A DNA stretch of 64,000 nucleotides from Mobilicoccus caccae (lineage in GTDB: Bacteria > Actinomycetota > Actinomycetes > Actinomycetales > Dermatophilaceae). Location: assembly GCF_030161635.1 (NCBI RefSeq), contig NZ_BSUO01000001.1, forward strand, positions 1,531,199-1,595,198, given 5' to 3'. Shown piece after piece: positions 22,651 to 33,077 of this stretch (position 1 is the stretch's first letter; every line of letters starts with the position of its first letter). Made by a program: the position numbers and the translations under genes. The notes under the pieces were generated by a model. The model saw nothing but the letters and a program-made list of their open reading frames with translations. It had not been told where the DNA came from and did no database searches.

Positions 22651-24782
22651 GTGGCTGATCCGTCGACCTACCGTCCCCGCCCGGGGGAGATCCCGACCGA
22701 CCCCGGGGTGTACCGGTTCCTCGATCGCGAGGGGCGCGTCGTGTACGTCGGCAAGGCCAAGTCGCTGCGGTCCCGGTTGTCCTCCTACTTCCAGGACGTG
22801 GCCGCGCTCCACCCGCGTACCCGCACGATGGTCTTCACCGCCACCCGGGTCGAGTGGACCGTGGTGGCCAACGAGGTCGAGGCGCTGCAACTGGAGTACA
22901 GCTGGATCAAGGAGTTCGATCCGCGGTTCAACATCAAGTACCGCGACGACAAGTCCTATCCCTATCTGGCCGTCACCATGGGGGACCGGTATCCCCGGGC
23001 GCAGGTCATGCGGGGGACCAAGCGCGCGGGCACCCGGTACTTCGGGCCGTACACCCACGCCTGGGCCATCCGCGAGACCCTCGACCTCCTGCTGCGCGTG
23101 TTCCCCCTGCGCACCTGCAGCGCCGGGGTGTTCAAGCGGGCGGGGCAGGTGGGGCGGCCCTGCCTGCTCGGGTACATCGACAAGTGTTCGGCCCCCTGCG
23201 TCGGGCGGGTCGACGAGGAGGAGCACCGGGCGATCGCCGAGGACTTCTGCGCCTTCATGGCCGGCGACACCGGCCGGTTCGTCACCCGCATCGAACGTCA
23301 GATGAAGGCAGCGGCCGCCGACCTCGACTTCGAACGGGCCGCGCGGCTGCGCGACGACCTCGGAGCCCTCCGCAAGGCCCTCGAACGCTCGGCGGTCGTC
23401 CTGCCCGACGCGACGGACGCCGACGTCTTCGCGCTCGTCGGCGACGAACTCGAGGCGGCGGTCCAGGTGTTCCACGTCCGCGGGGGACGGGTCCGGGGCC
23501 AGCGCGGCTGGATCCTCGAACGCTCCCAAGGGCTCGACGACACCGACGAGGCGCTGCTGGAGCAGCTGCTGGCCCAGTTGTACGGCGAGGGGGCGAGATC
23601 GTGCCCCGCGAGGTCCTGGTGTCCGTGGCCCCGCGCGAGGTCGACGTGTTCGCGCAGTGGCTGACCACGCGACGCGGGTCCGCCGTCGACGTGCGCATCC
23701 CGCGGCGTGGCGACAAGCGGGCGCTCATGGAGACGGTGACCCGCAATGCGACCCAGGCGCTCGGCCGGCACAAGGTGGCCCGAGCGGGCGATCTCACCGC
23801 CCGCAGCAAGGCGCTCGAGGAACTGCAGGAGTTCCTCGACCTCGACGAGGCGCCGCTGCGCATCGAGTGCTACGACGTCTCCCACGTGCAGGGCACCAAC
23901 GTCGTCGCCTCGATGGTGGTGTTCGAGGACGGGCTGCCGCGCAAGAGCGAGTACCGGCGGTTCATCGCCCGCGGTGAGGGCACCGGCACCGACGGCCGGC
24001 TGCGGGGCGCCGACGGCGCGGCGCTGCACGACGCCGCGGCCATGGCCGAGGTGTTGCGTCGACGGTTCCGCCGACTTCGGACGACCGAGTCCGAACGGGC
24101 CGAGCAGGCCGAATCCACCCAACCCTCCGAACGGAGCGCGCAGGCCGGGCGGAGCGGGCAGATCGAGCCGGGGGAGGACCAGGGCACGCCGGCAGGGATC
24201 GATCCCGAGACGGGCCGACCCAAGCGCTTCGCGTACGCGCCGCAACTGGTCGTCGTCGACGGTGGGCTGCCCCAGGTGGAGGCGGCGGCCGACGTGCTGA
24301 CCGACCTCGGCTTCACCGACGTCGCGGTCGTCGGCCTGGCCAAACGGCTGGAGGAGGTCTGGGTGCCGGGGGAGGCGTTCCCCGTGGTCCTGCCGCGCAC
24401 GAGCGAGGGTCTGTTCCTGTTGCAGCGGTTGCGCGACGAGGCCCACCGGTTCGCCATCACCTTCCACCGCCAGCGCCGGTCCAAGGCGATGACGGCGAGC
24501 GAGCTCGACGCCGTCCCCGGCCTGGGTCCCTCCCGGCGCGCCGCCCTGCTCGCCCGGTTCGGGTCGGTCAAGAAGATCCGGCAGGCGTCGATGGAGGAGA
24601 TCCGGGAGGTCCAGGGCATCGGACCGGCACTCGCCGAGACGATCGTCACCCGCCTCGGCGCGAACGCGCCTGCTCCGGCGGTCGACATGCTCACCGGCGA
24701 GGTGTTGGAGGCGGCCCCGACAAGGCACGATGGTGCAGGTGCACAGCCGGACGCCCCGCCCCCAGCGCAGGAGAGGCCATGA
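22651..24782 (+). CDS. uvrC: UvrABC excinuclease subunit C, one apparent single-base loss
   Basis: UvrC, the nuclease that makes both incisions in nucleotide excision repair. The N-terminal GIY-YIG domain is clear ([29 protein letters not shown]), followed by a UVR domain ([20 protein letters not shown]) that binds UvrB, the RNase H-like nuclease ([23 protein letters not shown]) and C-terminal helix-hairpin-helix motifs ([25 protein letters not shown]). One G is missing from the run at 23589-23593; with it, the frame goes from AQLYGEGG to [11 protein letters not shown] and the protein has about 710 residues. A hydrophilic insert rich in Glu, Ser and Gln near 24080-24200 is usual for actinobacteria. 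The stop overlaps rapZ (ATGA), heading the conserved rapZ-yvcK-whiA block. Confidence 0.93.
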
Positions 24783-25705
24783 CTGAACCAGACCAGCCCG
24801 ACCACCCCGACACCCCCGCCGCGACGGGAGGCACCCTGGGGCAGGACGGCGCAGCGGAGCTCATCATCCTCACCGGCATGAGCGGTGCCGGTCGCAGCAC
24901 GGCCGTGCACGCCATGGAGGACCTCGGGTGGTACGTCGTGGACAACCTGCCGCCGCGGATGCTGCCGCACCTGGCCGACCTCGCGCGGGTGAGTGATGAG
25001 GTGACGCGACTCGCCGCGGTCGTCGACGTGCGCACCCGGGGGTTCTTCACCGACTTCACCGAGGCGCTGACCACGCTGCGCGAGCAGGGGCACAGCCCGC
25101 GGGTCGTGTTCGTGGACGCCAGTGACGAGTCGCTCGTGCGCCGGTTCGAGAGCGTGCGTCGGCCGCACCCGTTGCAGGGCGACGGGCGGCTGCTCGACGG
25201 CATCCAGGAGGAGCGCCGGCGCCTGGCGGACCTGCGTTCCCAGGCCGACCTGCTCGTCGACACCAGCGGCATCAACGTGCACCAGTTGACCGCCAAGGTG
25301 CGTCAGATGCTGGGCGGGACGGCGTCGGCGCGGTTGCGCATCGCCATCGTCTCCTTCGGGTTCAAGTACGGCGTGCCGCTCGATGCCGACACGGTGTTCG
25401 ACATGCGGTTCCTGCCCAATCCGTACTGGATCCCCGAGCTGCGGGGTCACACCGGCATGGAGGAGGCCGTGGCCGACTACGTGTTCGCGCAGCCCGAGGC
25501 GGGGGAGTTCATCGAGCGCGCCGTCGATCTCATGGAGCCGATGCTCGCCGGCTACCTCAAGGAGGGGCGGCGCTACATCACCGTCGCGGTCGGCTGCACC
25601 GGCGGCAAGCACCGCTCGGTCGCGGTGGCCGAGCGGCTCGCGACGGCGTTGCGCACCCCCGTCATCGCGACGTTGCTGTTCCACCGCGACCTGGGGCGCG
25701 AATGA
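24779..25705 (+). CDS. rapZ: RapZ/YvcJ-family nucleotide-binding protein
   Basis: 308-residue P-loop protein. Walker A is GMSGAGRST, with arginine in place of the usual lysine, as is typical of actinobacterial members. It is followed by [15 protein letters not shown]; the C-terminal domain has [26 protein letters not shown] and [10 protein letters not shown]. In E. coli RapZ is an RNA-binding adaptor that controls GlcN6P synthase; in Gram-positive bacteria YvcJ binds and hydrolyses nucleotides, and its role is less clear. It overlaps uvrC upstream and yvcK downstream by 4 bp each, the standard actinobacterial arrangement. Confidence 0.93.
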   Translation: MTEPDQPDHPDTPAATGGTLGQDGAAELIILTGMSGAGRSTAVHAMEDLGWYVVDNLPPRMLPHLADLARVSDEVTRLAAVVDVRTRGFFTDFTEALTTLREQGHSPRVVFVDASDESLVRRFESVRRPHPLQGDGRLLDGIQEERRRLADLRSQADLLVDTSGINVHQLTAKVRQMLGGTASARLRIAIVSFGFKYGVPLDADTVFDMRFLPNPYWIPELRGHTGMEEAVADYVFAQPEAGEFIERAVDLMEPMLAGYLKEGRRYITVAVGCTGGKHRSVAVAERLATALRTPVIATLLFHRDLGRE

Positions 25706-26637
25706 GGCGTCACGTCGTCGCGTTCGGAGGTGGTCACGGGCTGGCCGCGTCGCTGTCGGCCCTGCGTCTCGTCACCGAGCACGTCACCGCCATCGTCACG
25801 GTGGCCGACGACGGCGGGTCCAGCGGGCGGCTGCGTCGTGAGTACGACGTGCTCCCACCCGGTGACCTGCGCATGGCCCTCGCGGCGCTGTGCGACGACT
25901 CCGAGTGGGGTCACCTGTGGCGCGACGTCCTGCAGCACCGGTTCGGTGGCGGGGGCGAGCTCGCCGGGCACGCGCTCGGCAACCTGCTCATCGTCGGCCT
26001 GTGGGATCTGCTCGGAGACACCGTCGGTGGCCTCGACCTCGTCGGTCGTCTGCTGGGGGCGCGGGGTCGGGTGCTGCCCATGGCCGCGGTGCCGCTGACC
26101 ATCACCGCCGAGGTGGAGGGCGTCGATGCGGCGTTCCCCGACGCCGTCACGCACGTGCAGGGGCAGGCCGCGGTCGCCACCACGCCGGGCCGTGTCCTCT
26201 CGGTACGGCTCGACCCGTCCGAGCCGCCGGCCTCGCCCGAGGCGCTGACGGCGGTCGCCGAGGCCGACTGGGTCGTCCTCGGACCGGGCTCCTGGTACAC
26301 CTCCGTCATGCCGCACCTGCTGGTGCCGCAGCTCGAGCAGGCGCTGCGCGACACCCCCGCCCTGCGCATCCTCACGCTCAACCTCGAGATGCACACCTCC
26401 GAGACCCAGGGGTACTCGGCGGTGCAGCACCTCGAATCCCTGCGGGCGCACGCGCCGGACGTCAACATCGACGTGGTGCTGGCCGATCCGCAGGTGGTCG
26501 ACGACCACGACGACCTGAGCATGCACGCCCGCAGGCTCGGCGCCGAGTTGGTCGTCCTCCCGGTGGCGCGGCCCGACGATCCGGGCAAGCACGACCCGCT
26601 GCGACTGGCCGCCGCGTACCGAGACATCATCGGCTGA
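25702..26637 (+). CDS. yvcK: YvcK/GlmR-family UDP-sugar-binding regulator
   Basis: 311-residue member of the CofD/YvcK fold family. Signature segments are VVAFGGGHGLAASLSALRL at the N-terminus, IVTVADDGGSSGRLRREYDVLPPGDLRMALAAL, GNLLIVGLWDLLGD and VVLGPGSWYTSVMPHLLVP. Homologues in Bacillus (GlmR) and mycobacteria (CuvA) bind UDP-GlcNAc and steer carbon into cell-wall precursors, especially on gluconeogenic substrates. The lack of F420 operon neighbours argues against CofD. It overlaps rapZ by 4 bp and lies 58 bp before whiA. Confidence 0.93.
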   Translation: MRRHVVAFGGGHGLAASLSALRLVTEHVTAIVTVADDGGSSGRLRREYDVLPPGDLRMALAALCDDSEWGHLWRDVLQHRFGGGGELAGHALGNLLIVGLWDLLGDTVGGLDLVGRLLGARGRVLPMAAVPLTITAEVEGVDAAFPDAVTHVQGQAAVATTPGRVLSVRLDPSEPPASPEALTAVAEADWVVLGPGSWYTSVMPHLLVPQLEQALRDTPALRILTLNLEMHTSETQGYSAVQHLESLRAHAPDVNIDVVLADPQVVDDHDDLSMHARRLGAELVVLPVARPDDPGKHDPLRLAAAYRDIIG

Positions 26638-26695
26638 CCAGCGACGACGTTGTCCTTGAACGGAGTTCGAGCGGGCGGATGGCAGGATGTCCCGC

Positions 26696-27676
26696 ATGGC
26701 GATGACCGCGAAGGTGAAGGACGAGCTCTCCCGCTTCGTCGTGACCAAGCCCTGCTGCCGCAAGGCCGAGGTGTCGACGATGCTGCGCTTCGCGGGCGGA
26801 TTGCACATCGTCAGCGGGCGCATCGTGGTCGAGGCCGAGTCGGACACCGCCTCCGCGGCGCGCCGTCTGCGCAAGCACATCGCCGAGGTCTACGGCCACG
26901 ACAGCGAGTTGCTCGTCGTCGCCGCCGGGGGTCTGCGGCGCAGCAGCCGCTATGTGGTCAGGGTCGTCGAGGACGGGGACGGTCTGGCCCGGCAGACGGG
27001 GTTGGTCGACCTGCGGGGCCGACCGGTGCGGGGGCTCCCGCCGCGGGTCGTCAACGGACCGGCCTGCGACGCCGAGGCGGCCTGGCGTGGTGCGTTCCTC
27101 GCGCACGGGTCGCTCACCGAGCCGGGACGGTCCTCCTCGATGGAGATCACGTGCCCCGGGCCGGAGGCGGCGTTGGCGCTCGTGGGCGCCGCCCGCCGTC
27201 TCGACCTGCCGGTCAAGGCCCGTGAGGTGCGCGGCGTCGACCGGGTCGTCATCCGCGACGGCGACGCGATCGGGGCGATGCTGACCCGCATGGGCGCGCA
27301 CGACGCGGTGTTGACCTGGGAGGAACGCCGGGTCCGCAAGGAGGTGCGCGCCACCGCCAACCGGCTCGCCAACTTCGACGACGCGAATCTGCGGCGGTCG
27401 GCGCGCGCGGCGGTCGCGGCCGGGGCGCGTGTGGAGCGGGCCTTGGAGATCCTCGGCGAGGACGTGCCCGACCACCTGCGCACCGCGGGGGAGTTGCGGC
27501 TCGAGCACAAGCAGGCGAGCCTCGAAGAACTCGGCGCGCTGGCCGATCCGCCGATGACCAAGGACGCCGTCGCCGGGCGCATCAGACGTCTGCTGGCCCT
27601 GGCCGACAAGGTGGCCGCCGACCGCGGTGTCGCCGGCACCGAGGCCAACCTCAGCGAGGACATGCTCGAGGGCTGA
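26696..27676 (+). CDS. whiA: WhiA-family DNA-binding regulator
   Basis: 326-residue WhiA. The N-terminal half is the degenerate LAGLIDADG-like domain ([57 protein letters not shown]), the C-terminal half a helix-turn-helix domain ([31 protein letters not shown]). WhiA controls sporulation septation with WhiB in Streptomyces and affects division or chromosome segregation in non-sporulating relatives. The ATG at 26696 matches the family N-terminus; three extra codons from 26687 are possible. It is the last gene of the uvrC-rapZ-yvcK-whiA block and is followed by a hairpin. Confidence 0.95.
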   Translation: MAMTAKVKDELSRFVVTKPCCRKAEVSTMLRFAGGLHIVSGRIVVEAESDTASAARRLRKHIAEVYGHDSELLVVAAGGLRRSSRYVVRVVEDGDGLARQTGLVDLRGRPVRGLPPRVVNGPACDAEAAWRGAFLAHGSLTEPGRSSSMEITCPGPEAALALVGAARRLDLPVKAREVRGVDRVVIRDGDAIGAMLTRMGAHDAVLTWEERRVRKEVRATANRLANFDDANLRRSARAAVAAGARVERALEILGEDVPDHLRTAGELRLEHKQASLEELGALADPPMTKDAVAGRIRRLLALADKVAADRGVAGTEANLSEDMLEG

Positions 27677-29006
<1,330 letters not shown>

Positions 29007-29025
29007 TCCCACGCATGCTCACCCC

Positions 29026-29062
29026 GACGCCGGGCGCCCGGAACTCCCGGTCGCCCGGCGTC
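29026..29062 (+). terminator. Hairpin between gap and pgk
   Basis: GACGCCGGGCG (29026-29036) pairs with CGCCCGGCGTC (29052-29062), with an inner CCGG/CCGG stem around AACTC. It lies about 20 bp after the gap stop and has no U-tract, so it is probably a partial terminator or mRNA-stabilising stem inside the operon. Confidence 0.6.
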
Positions 29063-29121
29063 GGCGTTGCTGCGGCGTCCCGCAGCGCCGATGGACACGT
29101 CCGTAGTCAAAGGAGCAGTCA

Positions 29122-30330
29122 ATGAAGACGATCGACGATCTCACCTCGCAGGACCTCAAGGGCACGCGCGTCCTGGTGCGCAGCGACCTCAACGTGCCGC
29201 TCGACGACGCCCGCACCATCACCGACGACGGTCGCGTCCGCGCCTCGGTGCCCACCATCAAGTCCCTGAGCGACGCCGGCGCCAAGGTGATCGTGGTCGC
29301 ACACCTCGGCCGTCCGAAGGGCGCGCCGGAGGACAAGTACTCGCTGCGGCCCGTCGTGGCCCGGCTCTCGGAGCTGCTCGGCAAGGAGGTGGCGTTCGCC
29401 GAGGACACGGTGGGGGAGTCCGCGACCGCAGTGGTCGAGGGATTGGGCGACGGCGACGTCGCGCTGCTGGAGAACCTCCGGTTCAACCCCGGTGAGACGA
29501 GCAAGGACGAGAACGAGCGCGGTGAGTTCGCCGACAAGCTGGCCGCGTTCGCCGACGCGTTCGTCTCCGACGGTTTCGGTGTCGTGCACCGCAAGCAGGC
29601 GTCGGTGTACGACGTCGCGACCCGGCTCCCGCACTACGCCGGCGGTCTGGTCGGCTCCGAGGTCGAGGTGCTCAAGCGCCTGACCGAGGACCCGCAGCGC
29701 CCCTACGCCGTCGTCCTCGGTGGCGCCAAGGTCGCCGACAAGCTCGCCGTCATCGAGAACCTCATGCAGACGGCCGACCGGCTACTCATCGGCGGTGGCA
29801 TGGCCTACACGTTCCTCAAGGCGCAGGGCCACGAGGTCGGTTCGAGCCTGCTGGACGCCGAGAAGGTCGAGACCTGCAAGGGATTCCTGGAGTCGGCCAA
29901 GGAGCGCGGCGTCGAGATCGTGCTCCCGGTCGACACCGTCATCGCGCCGGAGTTCTCCGCCGACGTCGAGACGAGCGTCGTTCCTGTCTCTGAGATCCCG
30001 GCCGACCAGATGGGCCTCGACATCGGCCCGGAGTCCCAAGCGCTGTTCGCCGAGAAGCTCGCGGACTGCAAGACGGTGTTCTGGAACGGCCCGATGGGCG
30101 CCTTCGAGATGGCCCCGTACGCGGCCGGCACCAAGGCCGTGGCCCAGGCGCTCGTCGACGTGACCTCGGGCGGCGGCCTGACCGTCGTCGGCGGTGGCGA
30201 CTCCGCCGCGGCCGTGCGTCAGCTCGGGTTCTCCGACGACCGGTTCGGCCACATCAGCACCGGTGGCGGCGCGAGCCTGGAGTACCTGGAGGGCAAGACC
30301 CTGCCCGGCATCCAGATCCTCGCCGACTGA
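29122..30330 (+). CDS. pgk: Phosphoglycerate kinase
   Basis: 402-residue enzyme that makes ATP from 1,3-bisphosphoglycerate. The N-terminal signature is [13 protein letters not shown] near residue 17, then [29 protein letters not shown] and, in the nucleotide domain, [27 protein letters not shown] and [11 protein letters not shown]. The ATG follows AAAGGAG by 7 nt. Length and motifs are intact. It follows gap and precedes tpiA in one operon, with 41 bp to tpiA. Confidence 0.97.
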   Translation: MKTIDDLTSQDLKGTRVLVRSDLNVPLDDARTITDDGRVRASVPTIKSLSDAGAKVIVVAHLGRPKGAPEDKYSLRPVVARLSELLGKEVAFAEDTVGESATAVVEGLGDGDVALLENLRFNPGETSKDENERGEFADKLAAFADAFVSDGFGVVHRKQASVYDVATRLPHYAGGLVGSEVEVLKRLTEDPQRPYAVVLGGAKVADKLAVIENLMQTADRLLIGGGMAYTFLKAQGHEVGSSLLDAEKVETCKGFLESAKERGVEIVLPVDTVIAPEFSADVETSVVPVSEIPADQMGLDIGPESQALFAEKLADCKTVFWNGPMGAFEMAPYAAGTKAVAQALVDVTSGGGLTVVGGGDSAAAVRQLGFSDDRFGHISTGGGASLEYLEGKTLPGIQILAD

Positions 30331-30371
30331 CCGCCCACCCCACCCTTTCGACCACGAGGACAGGAAGACCG

Positions 30372-31154
30372 ATGACGTCACGTACCCCGCTCATGGCGGG
30401 CAACTGGAAGATGAACCTCGACCACCTGCAGGCCACGCAGCTGGTCCAGAAGCTCGACTGGAGCCTCAAGGACGCCGAGCACGACTACGCCGCGGTCGAG
30501 GTGGCCGTCCTGCCGCCGTTCACCGCCCTGCGCACCGTGCAGACGCTCGTGGACGGCGACAAGCTCTCGATCCGCTACGGCGCGCAGGACCTCTCCCCGG
30601 AGGACGAGGGCGCCTACACCGGGGACGTCTCCGGCGCGTTCCTCGCCAAGCTGGGCTGCACGTACGTCGCGGTCGGTCACAGCGAACGACGTGAGGGCCA
30701 CGGCGAGAGCGACGAGCTGCTCAACCGCAAGGTGCAGGCCGCCTACCGCCACGGCATCACGCCGATCCTGTGCTGCGGCGAAGGCATCGACGTGCGCAAG
30801 GAGGGCAAGCAGGTCGAGCACGTGCTGGCCCAGATCGAGGCCGACCTCGTCGGCATCCCGGTCGAGCAGGTCACGAGCATCGTCATCGCCTACGAGCCCA
30901 TCTGGGCCATCGGCACCGGCGAGGTCGCCACCCCCGATGACGCGCAGGAGGTCTGCGGCGCGATCCGCGGCAAGCTCGCCGAGCTGTACGACCAGGCGAC
31001 CGCCGACGGCATCCGCATCCTCTACGGCGGCTCGGTCAAGTCCTCCAACGTCGCCGAGATCATGTCGCAGACCGACGTGGACGGCGCCCTGGTCGGCGGT
31101 GCCTCGCTCAAGCCTGAGGAGTTCGCCAAGATCTGCGGGTTCCAGTCCGCCTGA
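30372..31154 (+). CDS. tpiA: Triosephosphate isomerase
   Basis: 260-residue TIM-barrel enzyme that interconverts dihydroxyacetone phosphate and glyceraldehyde 3-phosphate. The active-site lysine is in MAGNWKMN near residue 13, the histidine in [10 protein letters not shown], and the catalytic glutamate in [14 protein letters not shown]; the phosphate loop is [10 protein letters not shown]. It is the third gene of the glycolytic operon. A short hairpin (CGGACCG at 31183-31189, CGGTCCG at 31192-31198) follows. Confidence 0.97.
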   Translation: MTSRTPLMAGNWKMNLDHLQATQLVQKLDWSLKDAEHDYAAVEVAVLPPFTALRTVQTLVDGDKLSIRYGAQDLSPEDEGAYTGDVSGAFLAKLGCTYVAVGHSERREGHGESDELLNRKVQAAYRHGITPILCCGEGIDVRKEGKQVEHVLAQIEADLVGIPVEQVTSIVIAYEPIWAIGTGEVATPDDAQEVCGAIRGKLAELYDQATADGIRILYGGSVKSSNVAEIMSQTDVDGALVGGASLKPEEFAKICGFQSA

Positions 31155-31351
31155 TCCTCGGCGGTCCTCCCGGACCCATCGACGGACCGCCCGGTCCGAC
31201 ACGGCGCGAATCGCCCTGTCGGGCCGGGCGTTCCGTTGCCACGGGGTGACTCGGGTAGCCTGTAGGTCACCGTGTCGAACGCGCGCGGCAACACCTGTGC
31301 CCGCCGACGACCCCGCCCGTCCCGTATCCGACAGACAAGGCGCCAACTCCC

Positions 31352-31594
31352 GTGGACATCCTCAAGATCGTGTTCGAGGTCCTGCTCGTCATCACCGGCG
31401 TGTTCCTCGTGCTGCTGATCCTCATGCACAAGGGCAAGGGCGGCGGCATGTCGGACATGTTCGGTGGCGCCATGTCCAGCACCATGGGCGGCTCCTCGGT
31501 GGCCGAGCGCAACCTCAACCGGATCACCGTCGGCATCGCCCTGGTGTGGTTGGCGTGCATCATCGGTCTGGGGCTGGTCGTCAGATTCAGCTGA
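31352..31594 (+). CDS. secG: Preprotein translocase subunit SecG
   Basis: 80-residue SecG, the small subunit of the SecYEG channel. Two membrane helices (about residues 5-24 and 57-76) flank the conserved cytoplasmic loop HKGKGGGMSDMFGG. The start is a GTG at 31352 with only a weak ribosome binding site. Placement directly after tpiA is a standard actinobacterial order. A possible -10 box, TAGCCT at 31256-31261, suggests its own promoter, though no well-spaced -35 box was found. It converges on the gntP-like gene, with only 12 bp between the stops and no visible terminator. Confidence 0.93.
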   Translation: MDILKIVFEVLLVITGVFLVLLILMHKGKGGGMSDMFGGAMSSTMGGSSVAERNLNRITVGIALVWLACIIGLGLVVRFS

Positions 31595-31606
31595 CGGTCG
31601 CGCGGC

Positions 31607-33044
31607 TCAGAAGCTGCCGAAGGTGAGACCGAGCGCCATCACGGCCAGCAGCCCGACGACCGGGACGACGACGGTGACCATGCCGATGTCCTTGTAGGAC
31701 TCCCGGTGCGAGAGCCCGGTGACCACGAGCAGGGTGATGATCGCGCCGTTGTGAGGGTGAGTCGAAGCCGACCGAGGCCATGGCCGTGGCGCGGTGCATG
31801 AGGTCCATGGAGATCCCCTGGGCCGTGGCCATCTGGACCAGTTGTTCGCCGAAGGTGTTGAGGGAGATCGTGAGTCCGCCGGAGGCCGATCCCGTGACGG
31901 CGGCGATGACGGACGTCGACAGCACCGAGGTGACCAGCGCGTTGTCGCTGATCGCGAAGATCCCGTCGCGGACGAGGGCGAACGCGGCCAGCGAGGCGAT
32001 CGTCGCGCCGTAGGCGACCTCGCTGGCGGTGGTGAAGACGGGGATGACGGCGTTCTTGGCGCCCTCCGACAGCCCCGCGAGGTAGGTCCCGGCGGAGCCC
32101 GGTCGCATGAGGAAGATGACGACCGATGCCACGACGAGTGCCGCCGTCACCGACCATACGCTCGCCACCTGTGCGAGAGCCACGCCACCGTACCGCTTCT
32201 CGGCGAGGTAGCCCGTGTCCATCGCGGGGATGACGAGGTAGGTGAGCAGGGCGTTGGTCGCGACGACCACCGCGACGGGCGCGAGGCCGGTGATCCCTCG
32301 GCGCGCGGAGCCGTCCGGCTCGCGGTCGGGTGTGTGCAGGTGGTCCATCTCGTCACCCACGGGCCCGACCGCCCCCGTGCGCCGTTCTGCGTGGGTGAGG
32401 TCCCCGAACGACTCGCCCGCCGCGACGAGCCGGCGCTGACGGAACCACAGCCAGAGCATCCCGAGGCCGAAGGTGATCGCCGCGCCGATGATGCCGAGGA
32501 AGGGCGCCGCGAAGGTGTTCGTCTGGAAGAACCGGGTCGGGATCGTGTTGTGGATCTGCGGCGAGCCCGGGAGCGCCGCCGTGGCGAAGGTGAAGATGCC
32601 GAGCGCGATCGCCGCCGGCATGAGTCGGCGCGGGATGTCGGCCTGCTCGAACAGGGAGCGGGCGATCGGGAAGATCGTGAAGACGATGACCCACGCGCTC
32701 ACGCCGCCCGAGGTGAGCAGCGCGGTCGCGATGACGGTGACGAGCAGCGCGTGCTGCGGGCCGAGGAGCCGGGAGATCCACGCCGCGAAGTCCTGGGCGT
32801 ACCCGGAGTCCGCCATGAGCTTGCCGAAGATCGCGCCGGTGAGGAACAGCGGGAAGAACTGGGCGATGAACCCCGCCAGGGCCGGCATGAAGACCTGCGT
32901 GTAGTTGGCGAGGATCGGTGCGCCGGCGAGCAGCACGGCGAGCAGCGCCATGAGCGGCGCCAGGACGATGACGGAGTGCCCACGGTAGGCGAGGGCGATG
33001 AGCAGGGCGAGGGAGACGAAGATGCCGACGAGGGCGAGAGTCAT
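31607..33044 (-). CDS. GntP-family permease (gluconate/organic acid:H+ symporter type), frame break near the C-terminus
   Basis: About 478 residues with some 12 membrane segments, belonging to the GntP/CitM-like permease group. Visible are FFPLFLTGAIFGKLMADSGYA near residue 65 and TSGGVSAWVIVFTIFPIARSLF near 112, plus the conserved IPAAIALG-like segment MPAAIALGIFTFATAALPG. The frame breaks after ATAMASVGFDS, around 31749-31758. In another frame the protein continues HNGAIITLLVVTGLSHRESYKDIGMVT and ends at 31607. The break is a net gain of one base or loss of two, so it is less clearly a homopolymer error than the others. The substrate, an organic acid such as gluconate, lactate or another carboxylate, is unknown. 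The P450 gene lies 33 bp upstream on the same strand. Confidence 0.8.
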
Positions 33045-33077
33045 GGGTACCGACCTGGGGTGAGGGGGATCTCGGCG

